The notes beneath the pieces are model-generated. The model was given only the letters and a program-made list of their open reading frames with translations, did no database searches and had not been told where the DNA came from. The translations under genes were made by a program, and so were the position numbers. Shown piece after piece: positions 11,890 through 21,288 of a stretch of DNA of 38,105 nucleotides. This DNA comes from Basidiobolus ranarum (taxonomy: Eukaryota > Basidiobolomycota > Basidiobolomycetes > Basidiobolales), in assembly GCA_040143965.1 (NCBI GenBank), contig JASJQH010000050.1, forward strand, positions 1-38,105. Reading direction: 5' to 3'. Within the stretch, counting starts at the first letter, position 1. Each line of letters opens with the position of its first letter.

Positions 11890-12152
11890 GTATTTTGGGA
11901 GTTGTTGAAAGTGATTTTGAGAACTAGAAGAATTGGTGGTTTTCACTTAATGACTCATTGAGTGTAATTTGACATTTATACTTTTGTCAAGAATTAGATC
12001 AATCAACATATAGAGAGTACAAAGTATAAGAAAATCATTAAATCATTGAACTTCCAAGGAAATTCCTTATGAAGATATCTCATAATAACGTAGTGAGATT
12101 TAGGTAGCCAACTATATGACTATATAGATGCTTAAGCTATGTCATTTTCAAC
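11890..12152 (+). repeat. Solo copy of the foldback-element arm
   Basis: This stretch aligns end to end, in the same orientation, with 3935-4186. Shared words in order include ACTAGAAGAATTGGT, GACATTTATACTTTT, AATAACGTAGTGA, AACTATATGACT and GTCATTTTCAAC. Identity looks high by eye, roughly four bases in five. Its left end (TATTTTGGGAGTTGTTGAAAG) matches the right arm's outer end better than the left arm's, which helps to define the true terminus. No inverted partner follows, so it is a half-element or a separate copy. Confidence 0.72.
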
Positions 12153-12806
12153 AAATACAACCATAAAATTACTGCATAAATAGATTGAGAATAGATGGGA
12201 TATCAAGTGCATATGTCATTTAAATTGAAATTACATCCAGATAATTTGGGAAAGAAAAAAGTTCATTGTTGAAAATATGAAAACTAAAAATGATTCATCA
12301 TTATTACTATTATATATGTCTCGTTTGATTTCAATAAAATTGAATACATTCAAAGAAATGCCAACATATTAGAAGTAAAAGATTATGAAAAGATTTGGGA
12401 GGGAAAAAGAGGAGGGTTGAAGATAGATAGATCAGACATGGTAATACTGCCTAGATAATGAAAAATCAAGTGGCGATATTATTTCTATGCATCAAGAAAA
12501 TGCTTGAGAAAAGAATTAATTCCAGAATTTATATACACTGGCTGAGGGAGGAGGTGCACCAAGAGGATGAACGGAGATAAAGTAAGGGGTAGAGGATTAA
12601 ACTTGGTGAAAAATATATGGGAAAATGACTAATCCTTCAATATTTTCATGGATAATCTATGAGCTGCTCTCCTTACTCAATCTCTCTGACAACTTTCTAA
12701 TCCTGCTTGGAAATTATATTTGGTTGTTTCAAATCCATTTGCTACTTTTTTGGAGTGTAAACATTTGATGAGTCAGTACCATTTAAGCATCATATCTGCG
12801 ACTCTG
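12153..12806. other. Spacer between convergent genes
   Basis: Very AT-rich DNA beyond the stop of the minus-strand PNUTS/LD-like gene at 12807. No coding frame is supported. A short run of ATAG units sits near 12423. Confidence 0.45.
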
Positions 12807-12989
12807 TCAACGACCTCTACCAAGATCGTGTGAAAACCGACACTTATCTCCATACCTACAGCTACCTTCGGCAAAAAATTTACAAGGTGCTGTCGCAATT
12901 CTAGATTTAATACCTGAGTGGTCTCTGCCTGGCCCCCAGCGACCACCACGATTTGGTCCACCTCTTCCGCGACCTCTGCCACCTCTATA
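12807..12989 (-). other. RGG patch and C-terminal CCCH zinc finger (domain of the 31-exon gene)
   Basis: The last exon first reads an Arg/Gly-rich run (12989-12930, RGGRGRGRGGPNRGGR). Then comes CX7CX5CX3H at 12884-12828, PCKFFAEGSCRYGDKCRFSH, a canonical CCCH finger (spacing 7-5-3), and a stop eleven codons after the first zinc-ligand Cys-rich core ends in DLGRGR. In PNUTS the finger and the RGG region are RNA/DNA-binding elements in the same order at the same end. Confidence 0.88.
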
Positions 12990-15900
12990 ATGCTTTCTAC
13001 CAGAGCCGAATCGCCATCGACGATCCTCTTCCTCATAGCCAGAATTGTAATCCTGTTGTTCATCCCCCTCATTATCATTGTATCTCTCATAATCATTACC
13101 GTATGACTGATATGATGGATCATATTCCTCCCGAGAATCCTAAAATATTCAATTTAATAAAAACTCTGATTATGTAGATAATTCGCATAGGTTACCTGAG
13201 GGTAATCTTGGTATGGGTCATATCCTTGCTCCTCAGTTGAATTCGGATGAGCAGAATGTGGTGCATCACTATTATTTGATGAGTACAATACTCCATTGGA
13301 ATTAAAAAAACATGTGACTGACCTAGTGTATTGATTCGATATATCCATATCAGGTTCATCGGGATTATAGGGTGGATCTTGTTGGGACCAACTCTGAGTA
13401 AACTCAGATTTCCATGAGTGTGAGGTGGATGTGTTGGACGGGCGGTCCCAAGATTGGGTAGAGGTAGAAGTGGTTTCAATGCTTTGACTTTGTAAAGATA
13501 CAGGGGCAGAGATTGGAGCTGCGGCTTGAACCTGTGATAATAATTGTGACAATTGGAAAGCTTCGCTTCCAACATCATAAAGTGGTATTGCTTTGACTTG
13601 ATGCGCAGAACTCTCACGAATATCCTCTTCTGGTTCATTAGGAGTGTCTGGGATATGACCTTCACTAAAGTAAACGGCAGATAGAACCTTGATCTCACGT
13701 TCTTGTTGGACAAACACTTCATTGCTATTTTCTCCACGTTGAACAACATTAAACTCGAGAAGAATGCAAAGAGGCTTTTCCCATTCTTTCATTACCGTTA
13801 TACTTGGTTCCTCCTAAAATGTTCGAGATGAAATGTCAATCATTTGTTCAATTATAAGTGTTCCTAAAGAATTTACGTACCACTTGCGTTTTGAATTCTC
13901 GAATTTGGACAAGTGCATGATCAGGGGCAAATGAAACACGCTTTTTCTTTGTTCCAGGTTTCAGTACACTTTCTGAGTCAGGTCTCATAGAGGGATGTAA
14001 ATCTAGAGTACCAACATGTGAGCCTATGCGGGAAGTCTTGTTTCTCCGCTCGGTATTATGAGAACCATTATCTTTACGCTTTGAGCTAATAAATAACATA
14101 AGAATTGAATTTAAGGACATTGTATCATCAACATATTTGAGTATCATCCTACTTATTCCCATCTCTAGAGAGTATTTTAGGTAAAAGTGCGTCCAACGGA
14201 GAAAATGAATTGTTTTTTGATTTTGATGAAGACCGAGTACCGAGTTTTGACACCGTAGCGTTGGGTCGAACTTTATTAATCTTTGGCAAAGATGTAGCGG
14301 AAAGGTTGTTAAAGAAATCGACGTTTGTAACAGCCATATTATCTTTCTTGTGTTTTATCGGTCCGGAGCTTTCGGATAGTTTCAATGAGCTGGTTTTGAC
14401 AAGTGTTGCCGAGTGAGGGAATTTCGAAATCTTGGCCTAGAAGGGCGACCGATTCGCTATTATTAGTGGTGTTACACTAATAGGGACAATTAGACGAGAA
14501 AAATTACCATGCCAGGATTCGAAGGTTTCTCAGGGCGAGATTTCTTCTGATTATCTTCTCGAGAGGTGTGACTACCATTTTTAGGGTTGTCAGCCTCAGG
14601 TTTATCACCATTTTCCCTAATAGACAACAAAATTAGTGACCCTAGCATATGAGATTCGGTACAGTAAGGATTCTACCTTGGTCGCTTCTTTTGTCCAGGA
14701 GTAGAGGCTGTCGAATTTCAAAGGGAGTTTAGCAGAGTTTAATAGAAAACTAAGTTTTTATCAAGTTTACTAACCCTCTTGCTGGATTAGCTTGGTCCAT
14801 CGATCCATTAAATCTATAGCGAGTTTTTTAACATCTAGTAATACATAAAATGATTAATTAAATAATCTACTAGGGTCAAGCATCCAAATACCTGCCTTCA
14901 TTCTCCGAATTCTTCAACGTCTTAATAACTCTACCAAGCATAGTTTCCTTCAGTGTATCAATATCCATCGGTATATTGCTCAACGCCTAAAATAGGAATG
15001 TGTCAGTGATGAAATTATAATATGAATATGATAGTTTCCAACTAACTTCTAATAACTTAATAAGCATTGGACTGCTTTCTTTCTGCGCTTGCACTATCCA
15101 CATGCGCAATACTGTAGGTCCTTTAGAATTGGAAAACCTGTGGGTACATAATTGATTAGATCAAGAGGATAGTACGACGAAGTCACATAGTCTTACGATT
15201 TTAGAGTGGTACGATCTGTTGTATTCACTAGTACTGTCAATAGAAGGGAGCGACTCATCAGTTGCTCTTCGTTGCGCATCAATTTAACAAATTTAGGAAT
15301 ATGATCAACATGACCCAATCCCCAATCTTTGTTAACAAGCGGAGTGAGCAAATGCATCAACTCATCTGCATTTTCCTACAAACATAGAATGAGTGCCAAT
15401 GCAAAAGATGAGATAGGACTAGTATAGAACGAACTTCTTTAGGTGTTGTTGCTCCACTCATTATGCCTGGATCATTGTCTAGCGGTAAATCCTCTATTGT
15501 ACAAAAGTTAGGAATTAGCAGCTTAAGTTAAGATCAATCACAAGTATACTGACTTCGAGGAGGCGGGACGATAACCTCGACAACATACTTGGGTCGTACT
15601 ACAAGTGGCACTAAAATGTGAGCATTGGAAAAATAAAATGTCTAGTAATATTTGTTAGGAAGTTATTATACAGACCTGCAGGAATAAATGGGCTAAAGTT
15701 TGGTCTAGGATTGAATACTATAACGAAACAATGAATCAGTAAGAAAGGTGAATTGAAGTGTATTTAAGATAAGTGCACCTTTCGTGGCATTCTGGTAGTT
15801 CTGGAAATAGTCAATTGCTCTATGGTTGATCAGGTTCAAGTTACCCCAATTGTGTGGGAAAGCAATGGGCGTAGAAGTAGGAATGGACGAGAACCGCCCA

Positions 15901-18900
15901 ATATTAACAGAGGCAGCAGGATAGGGCTGCGTAGCATAAGATGCACCATTACCCATGGATTCCAATCTAAGTATAGAATCTAAATTGATGCTTGAGTCAA
16001 TACTATCAATCTAAACAACTTGCACAACGTATAGACTTGATAATTACTTGGATTCAGCGCCGGAAGAGTGGAGGATTCAGACTCGAAAGAGTTAAACACA
16101 GAACCGTTTCTCATATCCTTCTTCACATTAACTACACAAAAACATATAAAATACGCTTAACTTTATAAAGCTAGGATATCACTATGAACTAAAAGACTAA
16201 CCATCATTCAGATCAATCTTTGGGCCCTCTATAGTCCCGGTTTTCAACTGACTAGGTAGCAAAGAAATGTTGGGTTTGGTCGATATCGGATTCAAGTCAA
16301 CATTTGAATTAGCCATAGACGCAGCTGATTGGATGGCTATTTTAGCTTGAATAATATGTTAGACATTCGTTCCATAAAGCAATTCAACTTACACTTACAT
16401 GCGATTTCGAAATTGTTGACTGTGGAGAAAATGTTTACTTTAGAATGGAATAATTAATGGATAACATCAAGCACTTTGCAATGAAAGAGTAAACTACCAG
16501 GGTGAGAGATGTGGCTCATATTCGACCCTGGAACCATCGTAGTCCAGTCTATCATTTCATTAGAATTAGTATGTGATCTAAGAAATAAAGAAGAACGCAT
16601 CAATTACCATGTAGGAGATTTGATGCGTGGGGGCTGCCTATTACTGAAATGGATAGGAAGTCAATTAATAAATTTGTCATTGATATTTGACGCCGAAACT
16701 GAACGTAAAGTGATTCAATGGTCGGCAATTCGCTCAAGACTTAATAATAAGTTACTTACAAGGTGGCAAAGATATACCATAAGGTGCTGGATAAGTGTAA
16801 AAGGAATGGAGGAGGTCAGTAAAAATCAATCACATTCAAAACCATAGGGCTTTGCAACGCTACCATCCGATATTCCTTGAAATGGCGAACTATATGCTAA
16901 ATGTAAAGGTGAGCCAGAAGCTATTTATGTGCAAATGTTCCGTAAATGCTCTTACCAGCTGTGTTCATTGCTCCATGAGAGTGACGTTGGGCTAAAAGCA
17001 AGGGTGAGTTGATTGGGATGTCTACTCGGTAACAAAGATGATTTGAATATACAAACCTTCCACTAAATATAGGCAAGCACAAAAAATTGAGGAGTGATGT
17101 CAATGCGAATTTACCATTGCGAAGTATTTAAGATTGCTTACAAGTTTCAATTCCTTCCAGGAAATCGCATAAGTTGGATGCATCTCCGGCTTCGTTGTCT
17201 TTATGCAAATCTGTTAGATAGTCCAGTTCAAACCCAGATGAGTAGTTGATGTTAGGAGCTAAATTTCCAAAATGTTATATTAGTCTTGACATGGAATGTG
17301 CTAATTCCAACGAGGCAGTTGTTGTTTCTTACGATCCATGATAGACACGCCCTCCGTTTTCACTGGAACTACCTCCATCATCGAAGACCAGTCTACTGAT
17401 TGGGTGACCAATTGAAGGCATGCATTAGTCTCGCGAAAGAATATAGAAGAATATCGATATCCTACCGTTGTTTGGTTGGGATTCATTGAGAGGTGAGGCT
17501 GGTCGATTTAACGGTTCATTGAATCGCATCATGTTCATCCTGGGATCAGTGACTAACAGAAAGCATGCGGTCAATTGCTGAGAATGCATGATATATAATT
17601 GCAGCTTAACCTACTATTTGTATTTTCAAACGCCTTATTGCTAATAGATGAATTGAACGACGCCCATTCTAAGAGATTGAAAAGTAATGATTTTGTCAAT
17701 CAGACCATGCTACAAAACATTGGGCCACCTCCTGGTACCAGAAAAATATAACGACAAGAAACATGATGGAGTGGCTTCTCTACAACTTAAATATTAAACA
17801 CACCTTGCTTTCCAGTAGACTGTGAAGTAATCAAATTCCCTCCACTTGTGACATAATTAAGAGGGACAGGCTCTAGATAACGCACAATGTATTTAGCTTA
17901 AAAGCAGTGCAGACATTGATAATGGGGAATATTACCAGGAGTATTCGTTCCACTATCCGACCCTCTATCACCCAGAACTACAAAGCAATTGTTTAATAAC
18001 ACAATAAGTCAGTAAACCCTATGGACACAAATTGTAGCTTACCGCCAATATATTCTGGCTTTCCTTTGACCTGAGAATCTTTCCCTCGGCGTCTCGAAAA
18101 CCAAGTGTTGATCTGAAAGGTAAAAAAACGCGTACAAATTGTGTTTAAAACCATGATGTCTGGAGTGCAGGTTGGACATAAATAACCCTTACTTGGGCCT
18201 CAGAGCATCCAAACGTATTGGCCAGATCTGACTTGATCTGTTTGGAAGGATATCCATATCTTTCCGAAGTACGGTAAGCGGTTTCTAATTCCTCTATTTG
18301 CCCTTGTGTGTAGATCATTCGACCACGAGTTCGAGGAGTGTCTGAATTGTATCATTGGGTAGGTCGAAAGATGTATGGTGTTATGATTACATTTGCATGT
18401 CGAATTTGGTTCAATTATTGTGGTTTGTTTGGTAATTTTATGAGGAAATAAACCATAGTCAGTACGCGTTGCAATGTGAAGATTGTTAAAAATGTTATGA
18501 ATCCTCAACAAGATACAGCCTATTTGGCTTACTTAAACATGATACTTTGATGCCACTACCCGATAACTATCATAGATATAGCCACCTCTCCATTTTATAT
18601 GTTTGTCAGTAATTAACGTATTAGCTTAGAGTTGGTGTAAATGTATGCCCAAGGGAAAGAATCAACACGGTGCTTCAACCTTCGAAAGAATGTAGCAAAT
18701 TACTGTCCCAATGAAACGATACTTTTTCATCATGTTTTGAGGAATGCAATTTTGAGGTTGGCAACGTTAGAGAAGATCAAGACAAATATTCAACCAATGA
18801 AAATGTCAGGACATCTCTCTGGTCTTACTATTGAGAAGTAACTGGTCATAATCTTTTAAAACTTCTATCCTTTTGAATATAGACGGGCTTAATTCTAGTT

Positions 18901-19297
18901 CAAGTAATACTTGAGCAAACATATTGACCGTATTTACGGTTGGAGAGGCAGCTTAACGTAGTAGGGCAAGAAGTATATGTATGAAAAGAAATCAAAAATA
19001 GATGGGCTTTCATCCCAGTGACTTACCAGGCTGTTGGAAGGAGGAAAGCCCTCCAGGGTCAAGTGAAGTCGTGAGGTCAGGCATGACACCAAGTATACTA
19101 TTGGGTGAGAAGGCTATTGCATGATGACCTCCTCCATTCTCGGACAACAGAGAAGTCTGCATAGTCAATGGCATAGATATAGGATGAAAAGGTATGATGT
19201 AACTATCAAAACTAGCTCCTGAAGCAGGATAGATAGAGTCTAACTCCGGTTGTTGATATATGTGTCCATCATTGAATTGGTTGTTCCAGTTATTCAT
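12807..19297 (-). CDS. PNUTS/LUMINIDEPENDENS-like protein: homeodomain, TFIIS-N, PP1 motif, RGG, CCCH
   Basis: Thirty-one exons join in frame to 3705 nt, 1234 residues: 19297-19027, 18341-18193, 18112-18043, 17977-17936, 17872-17804, 17668-17615, 17552-17466, 17392-17333, 17258-17142, 16991-16956, 16896-16864, 16786-16760, 16637-16608, 16548-16498, 16419-16399, 16345-16202, 16131-16048, 15979-15779, 15717-15676, 15610-15554, 15493-15435, 15375-15197, 15137-15047, 14986-14896, 14834-14775, 14707-14677, 14616-14508, 14436-14153, 14085-13881, 13813-13196, 13139-12807. Domains: homeodomain about 91-155; low-complexity linker to about 568; TFIIS N-terminal (LW) fold about 569-708; basic KKRPR-type cluster near 717; PP1 motif RVSF at 899-902; RGG patch about 1174-1195; CCCH finger with ligands C1210, C1218, C1224, H1228. 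In animals PNUTS (LW, PP1 motif, RGG, CCCH) targets PP1 to chromatin and RNA polymerase II; fungal Ppn1/Ref2 do this in the cleavage-polyadenylation machinery; plant LUMINIDEPENDENS has homeodomain plus LW. The inferred role is a nuclear PP1 regulatory subunit in transcription termination. Some small-exon borders, especially at 16864, 17142-16991 and 15979, were chosen by frame and may be off. Confidence 0.85.
13269..13322 (-). other. Possible 54-nt in-frame optional intron inside exon 30
   Basis: Within the large exon, the minus strand reads AG|GTCAGT, a T-run, then AATAATAG|T, a full set of splice signals. It is 54 nt long, a multiple of three, with no stop, so splicing or retention both keep the frame. 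Retention inserts a Phe/Val/Cys-containing 18-residue block into an otherwise Asp/Pro/Ser/Gln-rich stretch, which suggests that it is usually removed. Confidence 0.45.
13929..13940 (-). other. PP1 catalytic-subunit docking motif RVSF
   Basis: The codons read RVSF within GTKKKRVSFAPDHALVQIREF. This is a textbook RVxF motif with the usual upstream basic residues. In PNUTS the equivalent site is TVTW followed by a P-(E/D) and an acidic/aromatic stretch; here F-A-P-D and IREF follow, in keeping with that pattern. Confidence 0.8.
14775..15375 (-). other. TFIIS N-terminal (LW) domain of the 31-exon gene
   Basis: Four exons encode a helical bundle. The core runs MWIVQAQKESSPMLIKLLE, LSNIPMDIDTLKET, GRVIKTLKNSENE and VKKLAIDLMDRWTKLI. 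The pattern LLxxLxxxPxxxxxLxxTxxGxxVxxL...VxxLAxxLxxxWxxL is diagnostic of the TFIIS-N/LW/Med26 fold used by TFIIS, Elongin A, IWS1, PNUTS and LUMINIDEPENDENS to bind disordered transcription factors. An extra helical segment (ENADELMHLL to VLVNTTDRTTLK) precedes it, as in PNUTS-type proteins. Confidence 0.85.
14835..14895 (-). other. Probable GC-AG intron within the LW domain
   Basis: The only frame-keeping junction between NSENE and VKKLAID uses donor AAG|GCAGGT and acceptor TACTAG, 61 nt. Using the nearby GTATTT donor instead puts a stop in frame. AG|GC(A/A)GGT resembles the known minor GC-AG donor consensus. Confidence 0.55.
15554..17977 (-). other. Array of 17 symmetric phase-1 exons (linker of the 31-exon gene)
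   Basis: Exons 4 to 20 measure 42, 69, 54, 87, 60, 117, 36, 33, 27, 30, 51, 21, 144, 84, 201, 42 and 57 nt: all are multiples of three and all lie between phase-1 introns. They encode a polar, Asn/Ser/Pro-rich linker with no recognised fold. Introns of 135, 150 and 122 nt in this block could hide further microexons; a six-nt candidate (TGGAAG) sits at 17062-17057. Confidence 0.7.
18043..18341 (-). other. Homeodomain with TALE-like spacing and Asn51 replaced by Arg
   Basis: Two exons encode TPRTRGRMIYTQGQIEELET, AYRTSERYGYPSKQIKSDLA and QINTWFSRRRGKDSQ. The YGYPS turn gives the three extra residues between helices 1 and 2 that mark TALE homeodomains such as PBX and MEIS. Helix 3 has W48, F49 and R53, but position 51 is Arg rather than the near-invariant Asn and position 50 is Ser. 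The intron between the exons falls just before recognition-helix residue I47-equivalent. Confidence 0.87.
18342..19026 (-). other. First intron, unusually long
   Basis: GTAAGT after FQQP and TTCAG before the homeodomain join in phase 1 across 685 nt, about ten times the usual intron here. A 66-codon frame on the other strand (18641-18841) has no recognisable features. The intron could hold an alternative first exon or regulatory DNA, but nothing specific is visible. Confidence 0.6.
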
Positions 19298-21120
19298 GGA
19301 AATAGAATGGAATGACAGTGCAACTCAGCAAGTAAAATTTTTCAGAAAGTTGATAGTAATGATGAGAATGAATTGTGTGCAAACTAAGATGTTTTCGAAA
19401 CCTGAGGCTGGCAATCAAGAAGTTCTAGCTAACGATGCACTTGTTAGCTGAGTAGACCGTTAAAGGGACTTGAGGAAGCTTAGAAGTAAAAGATATGTTA
19501 GTGGCGTTTGTAGCCTATCTAACCTAAGTATATGACAGAGAAACCAACGCTAGTGTGAAGAACTAAAACTGGGTTTAGCAACTGATTTAAATCATGATAG
19601 TTTTCAATGGATTCCTGTACTACTTCTAAACATCATAAAGTCTCCTTCCCACATGACTTCAATCGTTTCCTAATGTCCTGTATTAAGAAAGGCTATATTT
19701 TAATATAAGAGGGAAGTTCTGCTTTCAGTAAAGAGTACAATCAAATATCGATGATAATTGGATACCGATGTATATACTAAAAGCCATGCACAAGCAAGGC
19801 TCACCAGAAGACAGGGTTTATTGATTGGGGATGAAGGATATTGTTAAGATCCGCTGTTTTGCATGCTAATTTGTAACTTGATTTCATTAAGTCATCATGA
19901 GAGCGCAGATTTCAAAATCCACGAATTCTACGAAGTGTGATATGGTTTAGAAGACGCGATTTACAATTACTAAGCCATCGAAGTTAGATAGAAGATGTAT
20001 GTAACTTGATTTACCCTCTCAGTATATTATCAATATGTGTATTTGCTTAGATAAAATCACACGTGCACGCCTGGTGCCCAATCCTGACCAACTTGGAAGC
20101 ATCGATTATTGCCCTCCCCAATCAAAACCAATAGCTACTTAACATACGGTTTTACAACTAGTCTAAGATTGGCTTGCTAAGGAGCATTCTGAAGCTGAAG
20201 GAGAGTAGACTATGATTGGCGTTGTCGACTCAAAATCGCAGTTGGAGCCACATACCGTATTTAGTGGACAGATATTAGATTGATTAACCACCTGTAGAGC
20301 GTTCATGCTACCGTAGAATACTGATGAATATCCATCAAACAAGCTGTATGTAGCTGATGCTGCACAGCACAGTCATTCATGCCACATCCAACCGTGATAT
20401 TCCATCTTAAACCGGGATTCTGCCATGGTCGTATCTGGTGTGGGTTTAGGATGTACAGGCATTGCACGAAATGGAACACTTGCCTGATTGATCTTTGTTT
20501 TGAGTAAATACAGAGATCTCTTAATGATTGGTGAGACGCTAGAAATGTACAGCACACTCATATCCAATCAATAGATGGACTCTTACTGCGATATATAAGC
20601 AAGCCTTACAACATGGCTATTTACTTGTCTTCTATGGCACTTTGCGTGTCGGTGATCTGTTGAGCGTGGACCAACGTATAAATAAGCAATACAGCATGAT
20701 AGGATTCCATGTCTCTGCGAGGTTCTAGGAAGCATGCATATGTGGTGATTAGATTGAAATCAATGATTTTAGTTTAGAGGTTTGACTGCTTCATCTTGCA
20801 AATGCAGGGATCCATCCACCATCAAATTATCTGAAGCATTAGTTTGCATCTGGGTAATTCGCGTAATTTGACAAAACAATGGTGGTAATTTGTCTATGAT
20901 CAATCCGAAATTCACTGGAAATGCCATGTTTCTCAACTAAATACAAGTGGAAGTGCAGGACTCTGAGTATAAATGAGGGTTAGGGCTAGTTATGCATTTA
21001 GCCTAAAAGAGAATCAGCTTGCGCCTTTTCTGACAAATAGACCAGCTCTATGAAATCAGGGGGTTTTGACCCTTGACTGGTCATCTTTGTAACATTGAAT
21101 GAGACTGATCAGGACAGGCA
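19298..21120. other. Upstream region of the 31-exon gene, no further gene seen
   Basis: Presumed promoter region of the minus-strand gene starting at 19297. Open frames are short and unrecognised. A TATATAAG box at about 20593 precedes, by some 20 nt, a 16-codon hydrophobic frame (20614-20664) that looks like a signal peptide but stops at once. A lone GAGGGTTAGGG telomere-like motif is at 20975. Confidence 0.4.
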
Positions 21121-21288
21121 ATGAAAAACCGGCAAAGTAGTTTTAGAATACTTTCTCCAATACTAACTGTATGGGCGATCTGGGCTAGTCAAGTCGAATC
21201 AGCCTGTAAGCCCAGCTCGGAGGTCAGAGAGTTGTACAAATCAGCTGATCTCCAAATGATCTGTCAGAGGCATCACAAGAGACCATAG
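21121..21288 (+). CDS. Possible small secreted peptide, 55 residues
   Basis: The frame opens with MKNRQSS, then a hydrophobic stretch ILSPILTVWAIWAS and a plausible signal-peptidase site after VESA. The mature part would be about 30 residues with two Cys about 22 apart, C-x20ish-C, and a basic HHKRP end. It could equally be the first exon of a longer gene or a chance frame. No family is recognised and no splice signal clearly extends it. Confidence 0.3.
   Translation: MKNRQSSFRILSPILTVWAIWASQVESACKPSSEVRELYKSADLQMICQRHHKRP

Noticed and set aside
12918-13177. Two plus-strand frames opposite the last exon
   Set aside because: They mirror the RGG/zinc-finger exon and have no start context, domains or splice partners.
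13192-13749. A 185-codon minus-strand frame
   Set aside because: It is an out-of-frame shadow of exon 30 of the PNUTS-like gene, which has the frame continuous with both neighbouring exons.
14086-14152. A YVDD-like codon string (KYVDDTMS) recalling the reverse transcriptase active site
   Set aside because: It lies in an intron of the PNUTS-like gene with good splice signals; the surrounding frame lacks any other reverse-transcriptase motif.
18641-18841. A plus-strand 66-codon frame within intron 1 of the PNUTS-like gene
   Set aside because: No recognisable motifs, no promoter or poly(A) signal; length is within chance for this composition.
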